Assembly (NCBI GenBank): GCA_030041255.1
Contig: JASHOF010000017.1
Location: forward strand, 1 to 52,742
Length of the DNA stretch: 52,742 nt
DNA from: Acetobacteraceae bacterium
GTDB lineage: Bacteria; Pseudomonadota; Alphaproteobacteria; Acetobacterales; Acetobacteraceae
Direction of reading: 5' to 3'
Shown: positions 35,812-44,046 of the stretch, piece by piece
Numbering within the stretch: the first letter of the stretch is position 1
Layout of the letters: every line of letters begins with the position of its first letter
Notes under the pieces: generated by a model
The model's database searches: none
What the model was told of the DNA's origin: nothing
Seen by the model: only the letters and a program-made list of their open reading frames with translations
Made by a program: the position numbers and the translations under genes

Positions 35812-37110
35812 TCAAGTTGCCCGCGGCAGACGACGAGTGATGCTTTCGGCGTGGGCGGACAGCCCTTCGGCGGTGGCGAGAGTGACGGCCGCGGGGCCGA
35901 GCCTGGCAAGGGCATCGATATCGGCGGCGATGAAGCTCGTCCGCTTGAGAAAATCGAGCACCGAAAGCCCGGAAGAAAAACGTGCTGTCCGGGCAGTCGG
36001 GAGCACGTGACTCGGGCCGGCCACGTAATCACCGAGTACCTCGGGCGTGTCGCGGCCAAGGAACACCGCGCCGGCGTGGCGGATCCGGGCGAAGACGCGC
36101 TCCGGCTCGCCCAGCATCAGCTCCACGTGCTCGGGGGCGAGCCGGTTGACCAGTTGGGTAGCTTCTTCCCAGTCTTTGACCACGATCACGGCGCCATGCC
36201 CGGCCCAGCTCGCGGTGGCGATCGCGGCGCGATCGAGACGGACCAGGGCTTCGGCGACTGCCCCTTCGACGTGGTCGGCGAAGGCGGCGTCGTTGGTTAT
36301 CAGGATCGCCTGGGCTGCCTCGTCGTGCTCGGCCTGCGCGAGGAGGTCGATCGCGACCAGGCGTGGATCATTGTCCGAATCGGCCAAAATCACGATCTCG
36401 GAGGGGCCGGCGATGGAGTCGATGCCAACCCGGCCAAAGACCTGGCGCTTTGCCTCGGCGACGTATGCGTTGCCTGGGCCGACGATCCGATCGACGGCGG
36501 CGATGGTCGGGGTGCCGTAGGCCATGGCGGCGATCGCATGGGCGCCGCCCAGGCGGTAGACCTCGGTCGCGCCCGCATAGCGCGCAGCGGCGGCGACCAG
36601 CGGCGGAATGGTCCCGACCGGGCAGGGAACGCACATCACGATGCGCGGCACCCCGGCGACCCGGGCAGGAATGGCGTCCATCAGAACCGTCGAGGGATAG
36701 GCGGCCTTGCCTCCCGGCACGTAGATGCCGACCGAGTCGAGCGGCCGCCAGCGGAGCCCCATGCGCATCCCTACCGGATCGGTCAACGCCAGGTCCGGCG
36801 GCAGTTGCCGGCGATGGAACGCTTCGATCCGTTCGGCGGCAAGCCGAAGCGCCGTCGTCTCGGATTCCGGGACCAGAGCGGCGGCGGCGAGCAGCTCGTG
36901 CGGGCCGATGCGGAATTCTGCGGGCTCGATCCGCACATTGTCGAACCGGAGGGCTGCCTCGCAGAGCGCCGAATCGCCGCCGGCGCGGATCGTTGCGATG
37001 ATCGCACCCACGTGAGCTTCGACGGAGGCCTGCTCGCCACGCGCGGCCGAGAGCAGCGCTTCGAAGCGGCCTGAAAAATTCGCTTGAGACGTATCGAGGC
37101 GAACCGCCAT
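35812..37110 (-). CDS. hisD: Histidinol dehydrogenase
   Basis: The zinc- and NAD-dependent enzyme of the last two steps of histidine synthesis (432 aa). Clear motifs are GIYVPGGKAAYPSTVLMDAI, YRLGGAHAIAAMAYGT, IVGPGNAYVAEAKRQVFG, the signature GIDSIAGPSEIVILAD and the Zn/catalytic QAEHDEAAQAILIT and NRLAPEHVELM. The ATG at 37110 overlaps the hisG stop (TGATG), so the two are coupled; the frame remains open to 37476 inside hisG. Confidence 0.97.
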   Translation of the reverse strand: MAVRLDTSQANFSGRFEALLSAARGEQASVEAHVGAIIATIRAGGDSALCEAALRFDNVRIEPAEFRIGPHELLAAAALVPESETTALRLAAERIEAFHRRQLPPDLALTDPVGMRMGLRWRPLDSVGIYVPGGKAAYPSTVLMDAIPARVAGVPRIVMCVPCPVGTIPPLVAAAARYAGATEVYRLGGAHAIAAMAYGTPTIAAVDRIVGPGNAYVAEAKRQVFGRVGIDSIAGPSEIVILADSDNDPRLVAIDLLAQAEHDEAAQAILITNDAAFADHVEGAVAEALVRLDRAAIATASWAGHGAVIVVKDWEEATQLVNRLAPEHVELMLGEPERVFARIRHAGAVFLGRDTPEVLGDYVAGPSHVLPTARTARFSSGLSVLDFLKRTSFIAADIDALARLGPAAVTLATAEGLSAHAESITRRLPRAT

Positions 37111-37805
37111 CAGTCGGCACCGAGCGCGCGGCGGAAGGCTGCGAGCAGGGAAAAGAGCGCCTCGCCGCCGGTTTTCAGTGCGCTGCGATTGACGATCAGG
37201 CGGCTCGTAACGGGGGCGATCACGTCCGTGATGACGAGGCCGTTGGCAGCCAGGGTGGCGCCCGTCTGAACGAGATCGACGATGCGGCGAGCGATGCCGA
37301 GGCCGGGGGCGAGTTCGACGGAGCCGTTCAGGGTCACCACGTCGGCCTGCACGCCGCGAGCGGCGAAGTGGCGGCGGGCGAGGTTCGGATATTTGGTGGC
37401 GACGCGCACGCGCGAAAGCCGGCCGAGGCCCTGGAGCCCGGCCTCCTCGGCCGGTTCGGCAACCACCATGCGGCATCGGCCGATGCCGAGATCGAGAGGC
37501 GCATAGATTTCGGGGTAATCGAACTCCATCAGCACGTCGGCACCGCAGATGCCGAGCGCGGCGGCGCCGAATGCGACGAAGGTCGCCACATCGAAGGAGC
37601 GGACGCGCACGACATCGAGGCCGGGGTCATCGGTCGGAAAGCGGAGGCGGCGGCTTCCCTCGTCGGCGTAGTCCGGGGCCGGGCGGATGCCGGCGGCGGC
37701 CAGCAGAGGCACACATTCCTCGAGGATGCGGCCCTTCGGCAGCGCGAGCACGAGCGCGGCGGGAGGTGGCGGCGCGAGGGTCGAGGCGGGGTGGATGGCG
37801 GTCAT
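37110..37805 (-). CDS. hisG: ATP phosphoribosyltransferase, short form
   Basis: The first enzyme of histidine synthesis (231 aa). It begins, after a Pro/Ala-rich leader, LVLALPKGRILEECVPLLAA; DVLMEFDYPEIYAPLDLGIG and the PRPP loop in IARRIVDLVQTGATLAANGL are diagnostic. The length and lack of the C-terminal regulatory domain mark the short form, which needs HisZ; no hisZ is in the window. The ATG at 37805 is preferred to a TTG four codons upstream. Upstream, where murA lies next in many alphaproteobacteria, foreign sequence begins. Confidence 0.95.
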   Translation of the reverse strand: MTAIHPASTLAPPPPAALVLALPKGRILEECVPLLAAAGIRPAPDYADEGSRRLRFPTDDPGLDVVRVRSFDVATFVAFGAAALGICGADVLMEFDYPEIYAPLDLGIGRCRMVVAEPAEEAGLQGLGRLSRVRVATKYPNLARRHFAARGVQADVVTLNGSVELAPGLGIARRIVDLVQTGATLAANGLVITDVIAPVTSRLIVNRSALKTGGEALFSLLAAFRRALGAD

Positions 37806-37913
37806 GGGTGCTCGCAATGAGTGGGCGCCGCTCTAGCATCAGGATATCGTGACCGGAAGGGCAGTCGGAGTGAAGGATCAGCGACGGAAGCCCGGAACTG
37901 CCGCCAGCAACAG

Positions 37914-38085
37914 ACGATCAGGCAATTGTGCAGCACACGGCGCCGAACCAGGATGCGCAAGGCGGCGATCGCCTGAACGGTCTTGCCCAGTCCCATCTCG
38001 TCGGCAAGCAGCAGCGCAGGGGCATCGAGGAGCGCTTCGATTCCGGCCGACTGATATGCGAACAAGGGAGCCGGCCATTCCAGGC
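37914..38085 (-). pseudogene. N-terminal remnant of a SNF2-type helicase
   Basis: On the minus strand the reading PLFAYQSAGIEALLDAPALL followed by LADEMGLGKTVQAIAALRIL and HNCLIV matches the start of the motor of a SNF2/DEAD-like helicase: Q-like motif (YQxxG), motif I (DEMGLGKT) and the beginning of motif Ia. Everything after that (DEAH box, helicase C domain) and any N-terminal extension are gone. It lies on the same strand, 178 bases after the BrxD-like gene, with a dispersed repeat between. I infer that it was the last gene of that cassette and was truncated at or near the repeat. Confidence 0.75.
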
Positions 38086-38090
38086 CCTAG

Positions 38091-38217
38091 TGCCCGGAAT
38101 CATGCTTGGGTGATACACGGGCACCCTCACCCGGCGCTCCGCGCCGCCCTCTCCCAGAGGGAGAGGGTAAGGTATTCCGGGGTCATGTGAGCGAGTCACT
38201 GATGAGCGAAAGTTGGC
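38091..38217. repeat. Full copy of the dispersed repeat with palindromic core
   Basis: The element runs TGCCCGGAATCATGCTTGGG, TGATACACGGG, ACCCTCACCCGGCGCTCC, hairpin CCCTCTCCC-AGA-GGGAGAGGG (38147-38167), then TAAGGTATTCCGGGGTCATG and TGAGCGAAAGTTGG. Left and right parts recur around 33.25 and 33.75 kb. It is a non-coding dispersed element sitting exactly between the helicase fragment and the BrxD-like gene. Confidence 0.8.
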
Positions 38218-38262
38218 CCTAGGCTACGGTGCCGGTGCGGGCGGAGACTTCGCCGGCGATCG

Positions 38263-39519
38263 TCACTCCTCGCCTTCGTCGGCGTCGGGCGGTTGCTCCA
38301 GGCCGCTGCTTTCGCTGTAGTCGGACTCGATGTCGTCGATCGCGATCTGCGCATTCTCACCGTAAAGGCGCTGGATATCCCAGGCGGTGATCCAGGACTT
38401 CACGTACTGGCGCATGAACCTGGTGGCCTGCGGGGGCGCGGGCTCGGCGGCGAGGGGGCGCCAGCCATAGGCGTCTTCGTACAGGCTGCGAATCTTGCTG
38501 AAAGCCTGGCGGACGTGCCTTTCGTCCGGGGAATTGAGACGGTAGTCTTCACGCTTCAGACGGGTGATCGCCTGCCCGGCCAGGGTTGCCTGCTGCGGCA
38601 GCCCATGCTGCTCGAGGAGCGGCGGGACCTTCTCGTGATCGCCCTTGTTGTCGAACATTTCAGCGGCAAAATCTTCGGTAATGGCGGCGACCGTCAGCAT
38701 CCCAGGAATGCCGGCCTTCGCATCCATGCCGAGCCAGCGCGCCAGTTCACTATAGCTTTTGCCGCGTTGCAGCCGGCTGTAGCGGCCGATGAGTTCGACC
38801 TCGTCGAGGAGGATGCACCAGCCAGCGAACCCGGCGGCGGTCAACAAGCGAGGCGTGAACCGGAGGCGCTGCAGAACGAGGTCCCGGGCGCGAACGGGAG
38901 AGAGCGGGAACAGTTTGGACGCGCCGGCCTCTTTCAGCCACCGCCTGGCCTGGCTCAGGTTCAGCTTCCCGCCTCCGAAAAAGCGGGCGATCTGGGCAAG
39001 GTCGTCGGGTTGGACGTTCCCTTTCGGGAGCAGCCACAAGAGGGCGGCGAACAGCGGGGCAAGCCGGCCGCTTTGGACCTCCTGGCTGGTCCAGAGCTCG
39101 AGGTTATCGTAGCCGTTGCGCTGCTCGCCAAGCCGCTGCATGGCCGCGGTCATGAGGTCGTCATTGACATCGGGAACAATCGCCGCGCGAACGGCGGCGG
39201 CAAAGAGCTTTGCCGGGTCGAAAAGCGGCGTTTCCTTGCTGATCGGCAAGAGGCTGACGATCCAGTTCTCCTGCCTTGCCAACTCGGCAAGAAAGCCGAG
39301 CTGATGAGACTTGCCCGCTCCGAACGCGCCGGCGATGACGATCCCGTCCACCGGCCGCTCATCCCGGAGTCCCAGGCGGCAGGTGCGGAGGCGCTTCTGG
39401 AATTCCTGAGCGAGGGAGCTGTCGGCGCTCGCCAACAGGCGGATGGCCGGTCTGTTCGGGACGCCGGCGCGCAACGCTTCGATCGCGCTCCGTGCTTCGA
39501 ATGCTCCCTCGGCGCTCAT
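38263..39519 (-). CDS. BrxD-type ATP-binding protein (DUF2791, BREX-related)
   Basis: A 418-aa P-loop ATPase resembling BrxD of BREX phage-defence systems. It starts with ARSAIEALRAGVPNRPAIRL, the typical entry of the family; Walker A is GAFGAGKS (residues 64-71), ISKETPLFDPAKLF (93-106) is a family hallmark, and Walker B is WCILLDEVELIGRYSRLQRG (from residue 234), followed by TEDFAAEMFDNKGDHEKVPP. The tail is acidic (DDIESDYSESSG). The ATG overlaps the stop of the preceding ATPase-like gene (ATGA). BrxD proteins normally accompany a helicase; here only a helicase fragment follows. BREX membership is inferred; no pglX, pglZ or brxC lies nearby. Confidence 0.8.
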   Translation of the reverse strand: MSAEGAFEARSAIEALRAGVPNRPAIRLLASADSSLAQEFQKRLRTCRLGLRDERPVDGIVIAGAFGAGKSHQLGFLAELARQENWIVSLLPISKETPLFDPAKLFAAAVRAAIVPDVNDDLMTAAMQRLGEQRNGYDNLELWTSQEVQSGRLAPLFAALLWLLPKGNVQPDDLAQIARFFGGGKLNLSQARRWLKEAGASKLFPLSPVRARDLVLQRLRFTPRLLTAAGFAGWCILLDEVELIGRYSRLQRGKSYSELARWLGMDAKAGIPGMLTVAAITEDFAAEMFDNKGDHEKVPPLLEQHGLPQQATLAGQAITRLKREDYRLNSPDERHVRQAFSKIRSLYEDAYGWRPLAAEPAPPQATRFMRQYVKSWITAWDIQRLYGENAQIAIDDIESDYSESSGLEQPPDADEGEE

Positions 39520-40502
39520 GGCAGCGCTGCGGAAGCGGTCGGTGCCGTGAGCGGTGACGCCGCGAGGCGCACCAGCGGGGCCAAGGGGTCATCGTGACCT
39601 TCGGCGCGCACGTCGTCCCAGACCCGCCATTTGAGCGCGAGATAAGCATCGAGGGATCGGCGTCCGTCGCCGCCGGTCAACGTGTCGTCGGCGAGGACGA
39701 CGAACAGCATCCCGGTGAAGTGCTCGGCGTCGTCGATGACCTGGCGGAGCACTTCGAAGCCGTCCATGACCGCACCCGGGCTGTAGCGGTACCGGCCGTC
39801 GCCGGGCCGGTCCGTTTTCCCGAACTGGCGGATATCGAGTGCGAGGCAAAGGCCGCCCTTTCCGCACTTGAGCAGCCACTGGCAGGCAGAGCGCAGCATT
39901 GCCCGACCGTTGTAACGGGTAATCTTCGCCGTGATCGGAGCGCTCTTCAGCGTGCCGATCGTGCGCAGCCTGCCGGTGAGCCATTGTATGATCGGGGCCT
40001 CGACCGGGACCTCGGAGGAGCGAGGTTCCATCTGCAGGAGACAGATCTGGGTCATGGCGACGCGGAAATCCTGGGTCATGCGGTTGTCGCGCATGATGTC
40101 CCGGGTCAGCCATTGCTTTATGTCGCGGCGCAAAAGCGTGATGTCGATACGGTTGGCGGCTGCCAGATCCGGCATCGAGACCAGGCACCCGGGTTGCGGC
40201 CAGGCGTAACCGCTCTCGTTGAACAACGCTTCCACGAAATGCCGGGCCAGGGCATTCCAATCCAGGGCGCGAGCGATGGCAAAGAAGACGTCCTGGATCA
40301 TGTGCAATCTGGTATTGCCGGCGTCGATGGAGATGAAGGCCAGATTGTGCCGCCCGGAGGCTTCCCGGAGGCGGCGCTGCACGAAAGCCAACGCGCCGTC
40401 GTCACCGACGACGAATTTGACTGCGGCGCCGCCGGCGGTGATGAAGTTGGCCAGGTACTCCCGTTCCAGGATCTCGAGCCACTCTTTTGCGGAAACGGTC
40501 AT
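39516..40502 (-). CDS. P-loop-like protein with degenerate Walker A, partner of the BrxD-type ATPase
   Basis: A 328-aa protein with the general layout of BREX-associated ATP-binding-domain proteins. It begins EWLEILEREYLANFITAGGA; where a Walker A should be it has GGAAVKFVVGDD (residues 24-35), with no GxxxxGK[ST]. LAFISIDAGNTRLHMIQDVF follows, and a Walker B-like strand LCLALDIRQFG (218-228) is kept; near the end VVLADDTLTGGDGRRSLDAY is read. It probably binds the BrxD-type partner rather than hydrolysing ATP alone. Its start is one base after the stop of the upstream gene and its end overlaps the next gene by four bases, so the three genes act together. Function unknown. Confidence 0.65.
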   Translation of the reverse strand: MTVSAKEWLEILEREYLANFITAGGAAVKFVVGDDGALAFVQRRLREASGRHNLAFISIDAGNTRLHMIQDVFFAIARALDWNALARHFVEALFNESGYAWPQPGCLVSMPDLAAANRIDITLLRRDIKQWLTRDIMRDNRMTQDFRVAMTQICLLQMEPRSSEVPVEAPIIQWLTGRLRTIGTLKSAPITAKITRYNGRAMLRSACQWLLKCGKGGLCLALDIRQFGKTDRPGDGRYRYSPGAVMDGFEVLRQVIDDAEHFTGMLFVVLADDTLTGGDGRRSLDAYLALKWRVWDDVRAEGHDDPLAPLVRLAASPLTAPTASAALP

Positions 40503-40503
40503 A

Positions 40504-41280
40504 TCAGGCCGCTCTCACGAACCGGAGGCCGATATAGACATGCTCGCCGCCTTGTTCGTCATAGGCGATGATTCGCCTTGCCCTGCCTTTGCCGAGCGTG
40601 GAGGCGGGCAGCTCGAACCGGCAGCCATCCCGCGTCCTGAGATCGGGCCTGCGATCGAGCAGGAGCAGATCGCGTGCAAATTCCTCGGGCGGATATTCGG
40701 TTCCGGGGAAAAGGGTGAACATCTCATGGATGTCGTGCAGGGCGACCACCGGTCCGGGGCCGGCGGCCGACCAGGCGCTGCCCGCCAGGCGCCGCCAAGC
40801 CCGGTAGAGAAGGTTGAGGAATTGCTCTTCGCGGAAGCGTTGCGGAGCCTTCTGCGCGCGCGCCAGCCATCGCACCAATTCGGTTGGGTTGATGCGGCGC
40901 TCCACCTTTCCGCCGATCCTGACCCCCAGCTCCCTGGGTTCGATTCGCAACAGCAGGGGGAAGCAATAGATTCGTCCGTCTCTCTCGAAGATGGAGAGAT
41001 CGGCTTTCGCCGCGGCCTCCTTCAGATCCTCGACGAACCGCCGATCGGAGAGATACGCGACGGCATCGAAATTCCATTGCGCGGGCAGATCTTCCGCCTC
41101 GGCGTGGGCTTCGGCCATCCGCTGGCCGATCGCCGCGAGGGCTCTCGGTATTTCCGAAAGCTCGCCGGTCCTGACGGCGTTCCGCGCGCGGGTCACAGCC
41201 GAGACAAGGGCCTTTCCGAGCTTCTGGATTTTCTCCAGCCGCGCCTCGAGTCCGAGCAGGCTTTCCTGAAGATCCGACAC
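40504..41280 (-). CDS. Uncharacterised first protein of the BrxD-type cassette
   Basis: A 258-aa protein I do not recognise. The N-terminal 90 residues are helical and heptad-like (LQESLLGLEARLEKIQKLGK), suggesting a coiled coil. The middle has WNFDAVAYLSDRRFVEDLKE and LRIEPRELGVRIGGKVERRI, and the C-terminal half ends in a beta-rich stretch, RRIIAYDEQGGEHVYIGLRF. No nuclease or ATPase motif is visible. The GTG at 41280 is chosen for its AGGA site seven bases upstream; an in-frame longer start (41430) would add 50 residues. It is the first gene of the cassette, so its promoter should lie between 41281 and 41490. Confidence 0.75.
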   Translation of the reverse strand: MSDLQESLLGLEARLEKIQKLGKALVSAVTRARNAVRTGELSEIPRALAAIGQRMAEAHAEAEDLPAQWNFDAVAYLSDRRFVEDLKEAAAKADLSIFERDGRIYCFPLLLRIEPRELGVRIGGKVERRINPTELVRWLARAQKAPQRFREEQFLNLLYRAWRRLAGSAWSAAGPGPVVALHDIHEMFTLFPGTEYPPEEFARDLLLLDRRPDLRTRDGCRFELPASTLGKGRARRIIAYDEQGGEHVYIGLRFVRAA

Positions 41281-41490
41281 CGACGTTCCTCGTTCCTTGC
41301 CAGGGCCGTCCATCAGCCAGAAGGTGAATGACGCGGCCTTGATCTTGCGCTTCGGCCCGATCGGGTAAAGGCGGGCTGAAGGCCCGTGCGGGGCGATCGG
41401 CAGCATACGGAATGCGGGCGATGAGGCCAAGGTGCGACCCTGGTGGGATGCGACCCTGGTGGGTCCTGCGAGGCGGAGCGGGCCCGGCGA

Positions 41491-42753
41491 TCAACCGGAC
41501 AGGCGTTCGATATCGGCGCCGCAGGCGGCGAGTTTCTGTTCGACAGCCTCGTAGCCGCGGTCGAGATGATAGACACGGTTCACGGTGGTTTCCCCGCAGG
41601 CGCCCAGGCCCGCAAGCACGAGCGAAACCGAGGCGCGAAGATCGCTTGCCATCACCGGCGCACCGGAGAGCTGCGGCACACCGCGCACGATTGCCGAGGC
41701 CCCGTGCACGTTGATGCGGGCACCCATGCGGTTGAGCTCAGGCACGTGCATAAAGCGGTTCTCGAAGATCGTTTCGGTAATCATTGCCGCCCCTTCCGCC
41801 ATCGCCATCAGGGCCATGAACTGCGCCTGCATATCGGTCGGGAAGCCGGGATAGGGCTCGGTCATCACGTCGGTGCCGGAGAGAGCGTTGCGTCGCGCGA
41901 CCCGCATGCCCGCTTCGGTTTCGCTCAGATCCACGCCGGACTCGGCAAGGGTGCGGCTGACCGCCGAAAGATGCTCGAGGCGGGCATGGCGCAACAGGAT
42001 ATCGCCGCCGGTAATCGCGGCGGCGCAGGCATAGGTGCCGGTTTCGATCCGGTCCGGGATGATGGTGTGCTCGGCGCCGGAAAGGCGTGCCACACCCTCG
42101 ATGACGAGACGATCGGTGCCGATGCCGTCGATGCGGGCACCCATGGCGTTGAGACAGCGCGCGAGATCTTCGATTTCTGGCTCTCGCGCGGCGTTGACGA
42201 GCTCGGTCTGGCCGTCCGCGAGGACAGCGGCCATCAGCAGGTTCTCGGTAGCGCCGACCGAGACGAAGGGAAAGACAATGGAGGCGCCCCGCAGCCGGCC
42301 GGGAGCAAGGGCCTCGATATAGCCGCCCTGCAGGCGAATCTCGGCCCCCAACTGCTCGAGGCCCTTGAGATGCAGATCGACCGGGCGGGTGCCGATGGCA
42401 CATCCGCCCGGAAGCGAGACGCGCGCCTCTCCGGCGCGGGCGAGCAGGGGCCCGAGCACGAGGATCGAGGCGCGCATCTTGCGCATGATGTCGTAGGGAG
42501 CCACGGGGTTGCGGATCTGCCCGCCGATCGCAAGCCGGCGCCCTTCGGGATCGACCGGCGTGATGTCGAGGCCGTGCTGGGCCAACAGCATCGCCATGGT
42601 GCGAATATCGTCGAGCCGGGGTACGTTGGCGAGGATCAGTTTTTCCTCGGTGAGGAGACCTGCGGCCATCAGCGGTAGCGCCGCGTTCTTGGCTCCGCCG
42701 ATGGCGATCTCGCCTGAGAGCGGCCGTCCGCCGCGGATCCGGATGCGGTCCAT
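41491..42753 (-). CDS. murA: UDP-N-acetylglucosamine 1-carboxyvinyltransferase
   Basis: The enzyme of the first committed step of peptidoglycan synthesis, transferring enolpyruvate from PEP to UDP-GlcNAc (420 aa). It starts [20 protein letters not shown] then [11 protein letters not shown]; the catalytic Cys is in [20 protein letters not shown], and [16 protein letters not shown] is conserved. The Cys form implies fosfomycin sensitivity at this site. The ATG at 42753 has an AAAGGAG site. It lies 16 bases after dcd on the same strand. In related genomes murA is close to hisG; here the BrxD-type cassette separates them. Confidence 0.97.
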   Translation of the reverse strand: MDRIRIRGGRPLSGEIAIGGAKNAALPLMAAGLLTEEKLILANVPRLDDIRTMAMLLAQHGLDITPVDPEGRRLAIGGQIRNPVAPYDIMRKMRASILVLGPLLARAGEARVSLPGGCAIGTRPVDLHLKGLEQLGAEIRLQGGYIEALAPGRLRGASIVFPFVSVGATENLLMAAVLADGQTELVNAAREPEIEDLARCLNAMGARIDGIGTDRLVIEGVARLSGAEHTIIPDRIETGTYACAAAITGGDILLRHARLEHLSAVSRTLAESGVDLSETEAGMRVARRNALSGTDVMTEPYPGFPTDMQAQFMALMAMAEGAAMITETIFENRFMHVPELNRMGARINVHGASAIVRGVPQLSGAPVMASDLRASVSLVLAGLGACGETTVNRVYHLDRGYEAVEQKLAACGADIERLSG

Positions 42754-42769
42754 CTTGCTCCTTTCCTGC

Positions 42770-43324
42770 TCAGAGGCGCGGCAAGGCCACGCCACGCTGG
42801 CGCATGTATTTTCCGGCGCGATCGGCGTAGCTCGTTTCGCACGCCTCCTCGGCCTTGAGAAACAGAAACTGGCAGATGCCCTCGCCGGCGTAGATCTTCG
42901 CCGGCAGCGGGGTCGTGTTGCTGATCTCGATCGTGACCTGGCCCTCCCACTCCGGTTCCAGGGGGGTCACATTCACGATGATCCCGCAGCGGGCGTAGGT
43001 CGATTTGCCAAGGCAGATCACCAGCACCTCTCGCGGCACACGGAAATACTCGACGGTATGGCCGAGCGCGAAACTGTTCGGCGGAATGACGCAGCAGGTG
43101 CCGCGCCGGTCGACGAAGCTTGCCGTGTTGAAAGCCTTCGGATCGACAATCGGCGAATCGACATTTGTGAAGAGCTTGAATTCGTCGGCGACCCGGGCGT
43201 CGTAGCCATAGGATGAGAGGCCGTAGCTGATCACTCCGCTGCGCTGCTGGCGCTCGACGAAAGGTTCGATCATCCCGCGTTCCTCGGCCATGCGGCGGAT
43301 CCAGCGGTCGGGCAATACCGGCAT
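42770..43324 (-). CDS. dcd: dCTP deaminase
   Basis: Converts dCTP to dUTP for thymidylate synthesis (184 aa). Family sequence is clear: [80 protein letters not shown] (with the catalytic Glu of TPLEPEWEG) and [20 protein letters not shown]. The active-site Arg and Ser in GKSTYARCG are present. It is upstream of murA, in the same direction. Confidence 0.96.
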   Translation of the reverse strand: MPVLPDRWIRRMAEERGMIEPFVERQQRSGVISYGLSSYGYDARVADEFKLFTNVDSPIVDPKAFNTASFVDRRGTCCVIPPNSFALGHTVEYFRVPREVLVICLGKSTYARCGIIVNVTPLEPEWEGQVTIEISNTTPLPAKIYAGEGICQFLFLKAEEACETSYADRAGKYMRQRGVALPRL

Positions 43325-43471
43325 CGGTGCCTGTCCGGTTCGAAAGACCGCTCGTCTAGCGCACCGGACCGCGCCGGGGCAATCCGCGCCGGGCCTGGAT
43401 TTCTCAAAGCCGTTGCGGCGTGGCAGAGGAGTCCCCCGGCGCCGAAGCCCATCATCGGGGTGGTATCCGGG

Positions 43472-43915
43472 TCATAGCGGCGGCAGGGTGACCCCGATTT
43501 GCTCGAAGATGCCGCGCGGCGCACCGCCAGGCACCGGGTCGGGCCTGATCTCAACGAGACGGGCCTCGTCGATCCGGTAGTGGAAGTCGTGCTCCGGGAT
43601 GACGACCCGGCGACAGGTCGGCTCCACGGGCGGAAAGCCGGGGAAGGCCAGCACCCCGGTGTGCGTCCCGCCCTGGCGCCAGCGGACGGCCCAGCTCCCA
43701 TCGGGACAGAGGGCCGGGGGCGCGTTGTCGTAATGCCAGTCGGGGAAGGCGGCGTAGAGCGCGCCCAGGAAATCGAATATCTCGGACTTGTTCATCGTGC
43801 GGACGGGGGTGACAAAGCGGACCGTGTCTGCCATCGCCTCGCCAATGCGGCTGGTATCATGCGCCCGCAGGCCGTCCATGTAGGCCAGGAGAGCAGCCGG
43901 CGGGTGCGTCAGCAT
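43472..43915 (-). CDS. SnoaL-like polyketide cyclase/ester cyclase family protein
   Basis: A 147-aa protein of the SnoaL-like (NTF2 fold) family. The reading ALLAYMDGLRAHDTSRIGEA, the segment FDFLGALYAAFPDWHYDNAP and GTHTGVLAFPGFPPVEPTCR are typical of this fold. The ATG at 43915 gives a normal length; the frame is open to 43996 without clear coding character. The substrate is unknown; many members are uncharacterised. It is divergent from the GNAT gene. Confidence 0.8.
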   Translation of the reverse strand: MLTHPPAALLAYMDGLRAHDTSRIGEAMADTVRFVTPVRTMNKSEIFDFLGALYAAFPDWHYDNAPPALCPDGSWAVRWRQGGTHTGVLAFPGFPPVEPTCRRVVIPEHDFHYRIDEARLVEIRPDPVPGGAPRGIFEQIGVTLPPL

Positions 43916-44046
43916 GTGGCAAGCATCCTCAATCTGGCGGTCCGCTGCAATCGCCGCCATGGATGCGCCGGCTGCCGCGCGAAGACACCTGACCAAGCCG
44001 ACCGACGGAGGTGCCGGCGAGCGCCGCGGGAACGGAGGGGGCGAAC

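Larger units (their letters stand above)
37806..38262. other. Boundary region between hisG and the ATPase cassette
   Basis: About 450 bases without an intact gene. It holds a helicase fragment (37914-38085) and a complete dispersed repeat (38091-38217). The hisG promoter must lie between 37806 and about 37913, but I see no consensus boxes. Confidence 0.5.

Noticed and set aside
37802-38065. An 87-codon protein for the helicase fragment, as a functional small gene
   Set aside because: After HNCLIV the translation loses family character and ends in arbitrary Arg/Pro-rich sequence overlapping the hisG start; no start codon with a ribosome-binding site is visible.
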